Shown in pieces: positions 6,606 through 14,738 of a stretch of 15,637 nt of DNA. Position 1 is the first letter of the stretch, and the number at the start of each line of letters is the position of its first letter. The position numbers were made by a program, and so were the translations under genes. This DNA comes from Smittium culicis (taxonomy: Eukaryota > Kickxellomycota > Harpellomycetes > Harpellales > Legeriomycetaceae). Location of the stretch: the NCBI GenBank assembly GCA_001970855.1, contig LSSN01001550.1:1-15637 (forward strand), read 5' to 3'. A model generated the notes under the pieces. The model was not told where the DNA came from and did not search any database. It worked only from the letters and a program-made list of their open reading frames with translations.

Positions 6606-9600
6606 TTAGTTTTTGATGTAGTTAGACATGTACTCGAAGAATGAGAATTGAGTCGAGTCTGTTCCGAACTTGTAAATGAAACCAGAGGCAAGATGTGAAC
6701 AGAAGATCGATTTGAGATAGTCTTCAGGAACACGTTCCATGATAGTATTTAAGTCTAATTTTTCCAAGATAAGTGGAGGTAAAGATTCCATTAAAACTTT
6801 TCTTCTTAAATCAGTATTTTCCCATAGATTGGTGGATTCAAGTTGAGCACGCATCGAAACAATTGCCCTTGAGATCTCATCAGTTAATATACAGTTAGGT
6901 TTTCCTGTTCTAGCCGATTCTTTCCAAATGCATTCAAACTCCATTTGAGCATTTTTAATAATTTTGTTTTGGACATCTTTAGCGTATTTTGTATAAAATT
7001 CTGGTAGACTACCATCTGGCTGAGTGCACAATAGACGCGAGTGTTCCTCAGGTGAAAAGCAAAGTGCGGCTAAAACTTCTAAGGAAGAAGAAGTGACACC
7101 ACCTTTATTAGAAGAGGCATCTTTAAAGAGAATAGTTCCTGCTTTTTCCATACGAATTCTAGCATCTTGAGTAAAGAATAAGTTAGCACCTTCAACAATG
7201 TATTTAAATCTGGGAACGCCGTCAGATGAAATCAGTTTAGATACATTATTTACATCGATGGATTCAGGGCGACCGCCACATGGTACAAATAAAGTAGCTG
7301 CAGAGTATGGGCTAGTATGATATGTATTTCTAAAATCAAGACCATTGAGAATAAATGTACCGTCAGGAAGGGTGATTTTGGTATCATCTACTAGAACTCT
7401 GAATCCATTTGGGCTAAGCTTAGAAACATCAAAGTTATTTATCATGATTCGGTTTTTAGCAAGTCTTGTAAGTTCTTCCCTATCAATGCCATTAGGATCA
7501 TGCAAAACACCACTTCCATCAACAATTGAAGTGGTTTTATCTTTGCTAATTAAAATTTCGTTAGAGCCCAAGTCACCATCAGGGCCACCAGTTTGGAATT
7601 TAGTAATTGATTCCTCAGGAATATTTAATTTTCTTAAAATACCCAAAACATATTGGTGAACACTGTTGGTTGTCATGGCAAATTTATCGTGAGGAATTCC
7701 TCCCATTTCTTGGGATTTTCCTGTGGTAAAGGCCTTCCAAAAGTGAGCACCTCGACGACGAGCATGTTTACTAGCCCAGTCCATGAAGCCAGCAGAACCT
7801 TCATCAGGTCCAAAGAATAAAATTTCATCCTTTCCATACAAGTCCACGATTTTTTCTTTGATTCCAGGGCTGTCACCTTTGATAACAAGATCCAAAATAG
7901 AGTCAACGTATTTTTCAAAGGCAACAAAAGGCTTATCTTGAGATTCAGTATCCAGCAAAATAGTTCCTTTGGCACCTCCTTCTGGTATATCCTTATTTTT
8001 TCTATGCTGAGTAAGAGCCAAATTGTAGTTTTCATCGAAAAGAGATCTTTGGTTTGAAGTATAAGCTTCTTCATCTCTAGATCTGATTATACGTAAACCA
8101 CCGCGAGAGATTCCTTGGAATCTAACGTGGAAGCCTCTGAATTCAGCTCCAACGATGAAGAATATACCGTAAGGAGTTTCAGGGTATTCAGCTTTTGGAA
8201 GGAATCCTGGGTCCATTCTAAAGGAGAGAGCGACTTTTGTTGGCTGGAAAAAGTTGGTTTTAAGAACGTGTTTATTGAATTGATGGAATGATCTCATAAT
8301 CAAAAGTTCCTTGGAATTACTAACAGAAGAAATTATTTTTTCATCTACTTCTTCATCAGTTAGAGGGTGGAAGTCATTTAGTCTTGTCAAAGATAAAGAT
8401 GGTTGTAGTTTGCTGGATTTAGAACTGATGTAGTGAACATTGGCAAATTGACGGTATAATATTCTGATTAATGATGGCTTACTCATGATAACGCTTAGAA
8501 TTGTTTCACGAGTGAAAGTTTCTTGTCTTAGCCTTTTTTTAATTTTGCTGAGAACTTCAACATTTTCGGGGGAATTGGAGTCTAAAAGCTCGCTTAAAGT
8601 AGTATACTCACTGCCTAATCTGTTTAAAAAGTGTTGAGCGAAGATCCAGCAGACATAGGCGTAGGTGACTTCTTGTACAGAGAGTTCAGTGGTTTTAAAC
8701 ATAACTTGTAGTGGGGATTTTGGAAGGCAGTATAGTAAACTGGCTTCACGAGCAACTTGTTCAATAGCTTTAAGAATATTTTCTTCAGAATCGCCTTTAG
8801 ATGAGACTAAACTTAAAGAGACAACAGTGATTCCGTTTGAAAATTGTTCAACATACTTTCTGTTACTGTAAAGACCATTGTAGTGATAAAGATCAGAAAG
8901 TCCAGAGAAGAATGAGGTAGTGCTGCCTTGGCGATAAGCAATCAAAACCCTTTGTTCTGAACTATTTTGGTTTAGTTCGACAGATATGACAGGACCAGTT
9001 CTTTCCAAAGCGAGTGAGATTAAACTTTGGTACTTTTCGAGATTATCCTTTGTAACCTTTGCCAAGAAAACCTTGTCAGATACTTGGTTGATATCGCGAG
9101 ACTGTTCGTGGTTTGGAGTTGGGTTTACAAAATCGCATTTGTTGATAAAGTAAGCTCTAATGTTAGAGTTATGCTTATCAGCAACTGTACCGCGAGATCT
9201 GTAAGTTTCGAGTCTGTATGCAGCTTTTGGGGTACTTGAGTCGAGATATTTAGCATCTATCATCTGTTCATAATGGGGGCCATCAATACGGGATACACCG
9301 GGGGTGGAGGTATGGATGAAGACAGCAGAATCATCGCTAGCTCTATCAAAGTTGATTTCAATTTTATCTTTTTTAGAGCTAATTCCAGCGAGTCTTGCGG
9401 CATAGAAGCCGAGGATGTGGTCAGCAACGACAGAGGGTTTTTCCATCATAAAGTACAAGTCATCCATTCCCAAGCTGTTGTAGAACCATTCTACTTCAGA
9501 ATTAATGAGGGAGCTATGGATATAGCCTTGAGAGTTCAAAATTTCAATGACGCTTTCCATGTGATGCTTCTTGTCATTGAAGACATTTATGGAGTAATCA

Positions 9601-9626
9601 GATGAGGGGTTGTTCATGGCTACCAT
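6606..9626 (-). CDS. GDH2: NAD-specific glutamate dehydrogenase (large fungal type, GDH2 class)
   Basis: Oxidises L-glutamate to 2-oxoglutarate and ammonium with NAD+, the catabolic enzyme that lets fungi use glutamate as nitrogen and carbon source. At 1006 residues it is slightly shorter than the roughly 1050-1090 usual in yeasts and moulds. It is a single exon. The N-terminal regulatory half starts near residue 24, with the conserved VEWFYNSLGMDDLYF at 45-59. The catalytic half carries RGGLRIIRSR (508-517), DIPEGGAKG (546-554, with K553 in the catalytic-lysine position), GPDEGSAGFMDW (606-617), GGIPHD (642-647), the nucleotide-binding turn GGPDGDLGSNE (680-690), EGAN (812-815) and GGVTSSSLEV (842-851). 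All appear intact. Met1 is chosen because a TAA lies six codons upstream in frame and the context is AAAATGG; Met4 is an alternative. Its base composition is visibly less AT-rich than its flanks. It has no operon partner. Fungal GDH2 is often induced by glutamate, but no specific site is seen here. Confidence 0.97.
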   Translation of the reverse strand: MVAMNNPSSDYSINVFNDKKHHMESVIEILNSQGYIHSSLINSEVEWFYNSLGMDDLYFMMEKPSVVADHILGFYAARLAGISSKKDKIEINFDRASDDSAVFIHTSTPGVSRIDGPHYEQMIDAKYLDSSTPKAAYRLETYRSRGTVADKHNSNIRAYFINKCDFVNPTPNHEQSRDINQVSDKVFLAKVTKDNLEKYQSLISLALERTGPVISVELNQNSSEQRVLIAYRQGSTTSFFSGLSDLYHYNGLYSNRKYVEQFSNGITVVSLSLVSSKGDSEENILKAIEQVAREASLLYCLPKSPLQVMFKTTELSVQEVTYAYVCWIFAQHFLNRLGSEYTTLSELLDSNSPENVEVLSKIKKRLRQETFTRETILSVIMSKPSLIRILYRQFANVHYISSKSSKLQPSLSLTRLNDFHPLTDEEVDEKIISSVSNSKELLIMRSFHQFNKHVLKTNFFQPTKVALSFRMDPGFLPKAEYPETPYGIFFIVGAEFRGFHVRFQGISRGGLRIIRSRDEEAYTSNQRSLFDENYNLALTQHRKNKDIPEGGAKGTILLDTESQDKPFVAFEKYVDSILDLVIKGDSPGIKEKIVDLYGKDEILFFGPDEGSAGFMDWASKHARRRGAHFWKAFTTGKSQEMGGIPHDKFAMTTNSVHQYVLGILRKLNIPEESITKFQTGGPDGDLGSNEILISKDKTTSIVDGSGVLHDPNGIDREELTRLAKNRIMINNFDVSKLSPNGFRVLVDDTKITLPDGTFILNGLDFRNTYHTSPYSAATLFVPCGGRPESIDVNNVSKLISSDGVPRFKYIVEGANLFFTQDARIRMEKAGTILFKDASSNKGGVTSSSLEVLAALCFSPEEHSRLLCTQPDGSLPEFYTKYAKDVQNKIIKNAQMEFECIWKESARTGKPNCILTDEISRAIVSMRAQLESTNLWENTDLRRKVLMESLPPLILEKLDLNTIMERVPEDYLKSIFCSHLASGFIYKFGTDSTQFSFFEYMSNYIKN

Positions 9627-9731
9627 TTTGAATGTATAAAATTATTTATTAGAGAGTTTGGAAGGGGTTAGTGTTACAAGCCAAAAATTGAGAATGTCTG
9701 AAAGAGAAAACGGAAGTATATTTTTACTTAC

Positions 9732-9737
9732 TTTATA
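9732..9737 (-). promoter_or_regulatory. Candidate TATA box of the glutamate dehydrogenase gene
   Basis: TATAAA on the minus strand lies about 106 bases upstream of the start codon, a plausible distance for a fungal RNA polymerase II promoter. A CCCC element about 40 bases upstream of the ATG (near 9663-9666) stands out in this AT-rich leader. Both calls are by position only. Confidence 0.3.
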
Positions 9738-10144
9738 AAAGAAATCCTAGAATCTGGAAAATAAGTTTGTATTTATAGTTTTTTTATTAAGAAGCAAGGG
9801 TGGTTGAAACGGAAAAAAAACTAAAAGAGATAAAGATAGTGAACTAGAGATGTGAGATTAATTAAGCGGAGTTTTTTTATGTCAGCAAAGTGGGCTGTTA
9901 TTATACCTATAAATAATATTGGCTTATTCCTTGGATAAAGTAATTTATTAGATGTTTTTCAGAAATTTAGATTAAAATCGCGCCATTTCACTAAATTTAT
10001 CTGTATTAGGAGACGAATTTAAATTTTGTAATTTTTTTTGTTTGTTGCTGGCCACTCGTAATTGGAATTGGCATCTTATAACTGTCACAGTTTATTAATT
10101 GCTAATAGAAAAGATATTTGACACCTATTTTTTGCACTGTTTAC

Positions 10145-10164
10145 GAATTAGTATATGCTAATTC
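10145..10164. repeat. Short inverted repeat GAATTAG/CTAATTC
   Basis: Perfect 7-base arms (10145-10151 and 10158-10164) flank TATATG. It lies about 520 bases upstream of the dehydrogenase start. It could be a binding site for a dimeric factor, but a palindrome of this size is also expected by chance in AT-rich DNA. Confidence 0.4.
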
Positions 10165-10690
10165 TGCTTTAGGAAACGAGCTGGTCAATGCGCTGGAAAA
10201 CTATAGCTGTGGAGTTTCCATTTGAACAATGGATTAGATAATAGTTCAAGTCAGCTGCACTTAATTATGCTTCATGATTGGATGGGGTTAGGAATGGGTA
10301 GAAAACCCTCCATAATTAATACAGCGTTGGGAAATGTTGTCAAAACGATAGCGAATTAAAACACGATGGCAAACCAAATACTTTTTTGCATCAATGATTC
10401 GCTGATTGATCTAATTGTATGCCTAGAAATAACCATATTAGCATCTACTAATAAAGAAATATGACTGAAACTAAGCTAAAAAAAAAAAAGCACTATTATT
10501 GAGCTATAGTTATTTTTAGGGCTATCAAGATAGAAAACGAGATAGTCTAAATTACAGGCCAAAAAAGGTGCCAATCATTAGCACAGGTTATAAACATAAG
10601 TTAGTCATATCTGATAATTATTTTTTATGGGATTAAACTAAATCCAAAAAAAATAAAATGGTGGAAATTTGGTTTTACCCTGATCATAGC

Positions 10691-11700
10691 TGAATTAGCT
10701 CAACACCAAACCACGCGCGATAAATGCCATATCTCTCTAATTGGTATTTCTTCATTATAAAGATTCATTAGCTATTATTAAAAAAGCATTGTGTAACAAA
10801 ACGATGCTGAAATCGTACATTATTAATACTCCCAAATGTATTATCTTGAAGATAATCGCAGTTAGGTTTGAAAGCGCTGAAAGACTAGACCTTTCGGTTA
10901 AAACGTCTGCAAAGCTCAAATGCGGGCATCAAAGGCTATTCTTCGCTATTCATGCAATTGTATAGACTTCATTCCCGAACCATGCAGCCCAAAATCATGA
11001 TTCAAAATTTGATCTTAATTTAGCCCTAATTAGCTGCAAACTATTATTAATGCTCTTTGAAACAATATCTACCTTGTCGCTATTGGCCAGCTCCGCCTTT
11101 TCAATTGGTGGTTGTGAGGCTTATTCATTTGCCTGTAACATTTCAGAGAATGCGTATTAACGAATATCCATTGGCTATCCTCAGCACTCCCAACAATAAA
11201 ACATCGATGAAAGCCAATAGTTTTCTTGACCGAACCCTTGAACTATTCTCGAAGCTTTAAAGTAAAGCACTTGACGTCCCTAAACTTTTCAAACATATTT
11301 ATAGATTATTAGTCATCAAATATATCAACTCTGAAAAAAAAATAAAAAAGGGCAATACCATATAGCCAAAAAAAAAAAACTGCTAGTATTGCAATTACAC
11401 ACGCTTTTCGCTGACACTAACAACTACAACAAATCCATTCCCCTAAGCGTAACTGATAATATGAACTCGAATGTTTAATATGGAATCTACAATCAAAGTA
11501 AAGATTTCATATAATTTTATCATTTCTACCAACCCCCCCTCTGTATGCACTGTTTTTGAATTTTCAAGAATTTATTCTTAATCAGATAATCTCTTTCCTG
11601 CACAAAACAATTCAAAAAATTTGAACTAATTGATTCGTTTATCGTTTTTAAGCAACTCTGTTATTTGCTGCTGCTCTTCAGCAAGCAAATGATTGAATGA
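10691..11700 (-). other. Eroded coding-like segments on the minus strand, unidentified
   Basis: Read on the minus strand, several blocks look like protein but are broken by stops and frame changes. LAEEQQQITELLKND (11641-11685) looks like coiled coil. RKLLAFIDVLLLG (about 11185-11226) resembles the LLAFADDxxLLG box of LINE reverse transcriptases with both key residues altered. IEKAELANSDKVDIVSKSIN with LQLIRAKLRSNFE (about 10998-11100) looks helical. Together they suggest an old mobile-element ORF on the minus strand, possibly more than one. No family can be named with confidence. The + strand frames here (10741-10965 and 11057-11260) start at non-ATG codons or lack any domain, and are probably shadows. 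Confidence 0.25.
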
Positions 11701-13556
11701 GCCTCAAAATTAGACTGATTTCGTTGAACGCAACTGGCTATATTTCGTTATTCTAATTCAGTCTGCTCGCTCGGGAATGGGCTAATAAAACACTCAACCA
11801 TATTTACCTAATAAAAAATAGCATTACCATCAGAAATTGTCAGCTTAAAAATTATAAAATTTTAAATATAATTCACTAAATTATCCCAACCACAAAACAT
11901 TAAGCTTTTTAAAATTTATAGCTACAGTTTTGAACTGAAATTATAACTAACATGCTACTTCGGAACTTTAAAATTGACAGATTTTTAAAATATCTTACAA
12001 ATACAATATCACAGCCCTGTGAAAAATTAAATATTTCCGTTCGTTCTTTTGAACCCGTTTTTATCATTTGGTTTGCGGACATGCCCCTGTTTCAGAAACG
12101 TTTTACTATAGTTGTTACGTACTCTTGTATTAATAATTCCTATACATTGCAATCGCGGGCCTAAAATCTTTCAGAATATTTGATAATCTTCGTTTTAATT
12201 TACTTCCTTGCTTACCCCCTGCATAAAAACTCCGTACTTATTTCTATCTCTTTCTACGCCTATAACTATATGCACGGATCCCCTCCCTGTTTTATTAATG
12301 CCCGCCGTTTATCAATTCAGCCCTTCCCACATTTCAAACAAATACACCCTTTTTATTTCAGAATGGGCTAATCATCATACGCTAAATCCATTAATATATC
12401 CTTTAACGCTATCTTTTCTCTTTTACTCTTCGCTCGTAATACTGTTAATTACGAAATTTACACCTTTTTTTCTTTCAGAGGGCTTATTAAACACAATTTA
12501 AGATTATACTTCTATATTTACACCATTTGGTGTTTTTAACTGCTAGTTCTTTTTTCCTGTGTCTTGTGTCTTGTGTCTTTTTTTCTTCTCAATCTTCTCT
12601 TTTAAACCATCTCATCTAGAAATTATACCTATCAAAATTTTCCCTTCAATAAAACTAAAAATCTACTTTGATTATCGTCCTAAAATTTTTATCAATTTTC
12701 ATTTTTCTTTGCATTATCTTCAAAACGCCAAAGGAGCATATGAGCCTTCTCAAAACCTTTTGACTTTCTTATAAGTCGTACCAATTCATTTTACTCCCTA
12801 AATTTCACAAAGCATAACTTCTAATCATAATAAAATCAATCCCTCTCGTAGTACAATTTTCTTTCAGAATACGATAGTAGCACTTAAAATTCATATGCTC
12901 AACAAAAAAAAATATCATTATTTTTATTATATAAATTATCCTTTCTGATTTAGCATTTAAATGGTTCCCTTTATTTTAAAAAAAATACTCTCACAAAAAT
13001 CTACACTCCAGATTTTTCTTATTTAAAATTTATCCATAGTAACGATAATCAATCTGCCAAAAAAGTGCCGTATTTATTTTATTTTATTTTTTTTTTCACA
13101 GGCTGCATTTAAATCATTCTAAAATTCGCTGATTACAATGAAAGCCTTGAAATTTCTACTAATATGTTAAAGAGCTTCACAATACCCAGCTTATGTTTTT
13201 ATATTCTTTTAGTATTAAAATTAGCCAATATTTCTTCCTCTATTTCCTAGGATATTAAATATAAAATGTCTATTGAATCTAAAAATAGTAGCTCCCCCTT
13301 TTACAAAACAGAGGAGCTCAACTTGCAAATTAATTGTACCGGTATTCAAATATTTCGTTTTGTAGAGAGATAACTTGTAAATTTAAATCGCCTCTCCATC
13401 ATTCCATAAATCCTGCATGTGGAATATATCACAAAAGCAATTTATTAGAAATAAATGATCTTTATAAATGAAAATAAGTGCTCAGTCATATCAAAAAGAA
13501 GCCAGCAAAGTTTGTTGATAAACTTGATTGAATTAACATCAACTCTTTAATACATT
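11701..13556. other. Pyrimidine-rich region without a clear gene
   Basis: The + strand is markedly rich in C and T, so the minus strand is purine-rich, as coding strands in this window are. Open + frames at 11952-12164, 12208-12501 and 12559-12774 encode only low-complexity F, L, S and I-rich peptides with no ATG-linked context and no domain. They are best seen as shadows. On the minus strand short stretches look like eroded coding DNA, such as YSERKLYYERD (about 12835-12885), but stop density is near random. No RNA gene was seen. Confidence 0.35.
12558..12578 (+). repeat. Tandem heptamer TGTGTCT x3
   Basis: Three perfect copies of TGTGTCT occur head to tail, followed by a T run. It is a small microsatellite, and copy number may vary between isolates. 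Confidence 0.8.
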
Positions 13557-13715
13557 ACTAATGCTAAAAATGCAATATATATCATTAGTAGTAAATCTGA
13601 TGGAAATGGATCAATTATAACTGTAAGTAAGTAAAACGATCGCTCACCTAAATCTTTATTTTATAATTCAGAGAGAAAGTATAATGAGTGCTATCATATT
13701 ATTGCATATTATTAA
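13557..13715 (+). pseudogene. Possible RNase H-like retroelement fragment
   Basis: The third frame reads TNAKNAIYIISSKSDGNGS, a stop, then SLFYNSERKYNECYHII up to a TAA at 13713. This loosely follows the LTR-retroelement RNase H pattern TDAxxxxIGxxxxx, DG, YxSRxxNxxExxYxxxExExxAII. The length between blocks is right, but few residues are diagnostic. It ends about 175 bases before the DIRS-like remnant and would be a separate element if real. Confidence 0.2.
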
Positions 13716-13889
13716 ACAGAAAAATAGATACCAATAAAAATAAAGAATTAAATTAACTATAAAAAATTTTTATTGTATAAACAGTAAATTAAACAATCGT
13801 GTTATCCTCGTCATCTTTTCTTTCGCAAAGGTACTATGCCAGCATAAATATTTTCAATTAAAAGATTTCATATTAAAAATTATAATTAA

Positions 13890-14555
13890 TTATCCTCAAT
13901 AAAGATAATTGAACAAAACGCCGTAACTCAAGATCAAACATGCCAGAATCAACTCCAACTGATTACTGAAATGTTTCAACAGCTTCTGAGAGAAAGAGAG
14001 CGCGATTTTGAACCATAATATCAGCATTTAACAAAAAAGATATTGATAAACGACCTCCCAGTTTATCCTGAACTTGTCATAGTACTTCCATCGATTGAAG
14101 AAGACTTCACCCGGACACCTCTTACCAAAGATGTCCGAAAAATCTCTATAAATAATTGACCTCTACCCAAGACTATTTCGATGAACTAAAACCCACCGCG
14201 ACTGAAAGTTAAAGCTTTTAGTGCGTTTAAGAAAGTATAAAATGTCCTTTAGGAAAATTATACAGCTGTTACTCAACTAAATCGACCAATATATTACTAA
14301 GCACATCATATAATCCAAGAAAAATCAGGCATAGATACTTCTGAAAGCTCTGAAATAACGTTTTACAGCGCAATGAGAGCTCTACTATCTGTTTTAGCAG
14401 CTATTGTTACCCATTTCATGGTATGCAACCTAAAATAGTGTATGTATCTTCCGGGGAAACCTATTCCGCTTGTAGAATCTGAAACCAAGCCTCTGATGCA
14501 CATTGAGATGTTGGAAGCCCTCATTTCCAAGAATCATGTAGCGAAAAGACAGTGA
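13890..14555 (+). pseudogene. Gag-like ORF of a DIRS-like element, decayed
   Basis: The third frame, 222 codons, has eight stops including the last (first at 14016, last at 14553). Order of parts: a coiled-coil-like N-terminus (QLQLITEMFQQLLRERERDF, 13950-14009), then VYPELVIVLPSIEEDF with TRTPLTKDVRK (14064-14135), then a NPPRLKVKAFSAFKKV segment. Next comes LNRPIYY, a stop, AHHIIQEKSG (14280-14325), FYSAMRALLSVLAAIVTHF (about 14361-14417), and LPGKPIPLVESETKPLM with LEALI (14448-14525). I recall similar proteins encoded with DIRS-type reverse transcriptases in early-diverging fungi, where they occupy the gag position, but this is memory, not a search. Their function is not established. The start is unclear: an ATG at 13940 is out of frame. 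Confidence 0.55.
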
Positions 14556-14738
14556 CTCGTGCTCATTTACAAGCATCAGAAGAGCAAATCTCCAAAATAT
14601 CCTTACAGCAGCTAAAATACTACAATTCCGAGAATCGCAGATATAAAAATTATCCAAAGAACACAGCAAGAGTCAAGTATTCCAGTTAAATTTTGGTGGA
14701 ATAGAGTCACAGTAGATACCGAGAAAATTCGCTCGATA

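Larger units (their letters stand above)
9627..10690. other. Upstream intergenic region, no recognisable gene
   Basis: It holds the dehydrogenase leader and promoter, then AT-rich sequence. Around 10170-10400 the base composition is more balanced. The minus strand there reads ALTTFPN-like and MEGFLPIPNPIQ segments between stops, suggesting eroded coding DNA of unknown origin. No known motif was identified. Confidence 0.4.

Noticed and set aside
6509..6733. 74-codon minus-strand frame over the dehydrogenase 3' end
   Set aside because: It overlaps the conserved C-terminus and 3' UTR in another frame; no domain.
7345..9605. Open frames of 68-133 codons on both strands within the dehydrogenase gene (7345-7659, 7673-8074, 8665-8871, 9027-9239, 9273-9605)
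   Set aside because: All are alternate-frame or antisense shadows of the conserved dehydrogenase coding sequence.
12180..12774. Open + frames of 63-97 codons encoding F/L/S/I-rich peptides
   Set aside because: Pyrimidine-rich DNA lowers stop frequency on this strand; no ATG context, no ordered hydrophobic pattern or domain.
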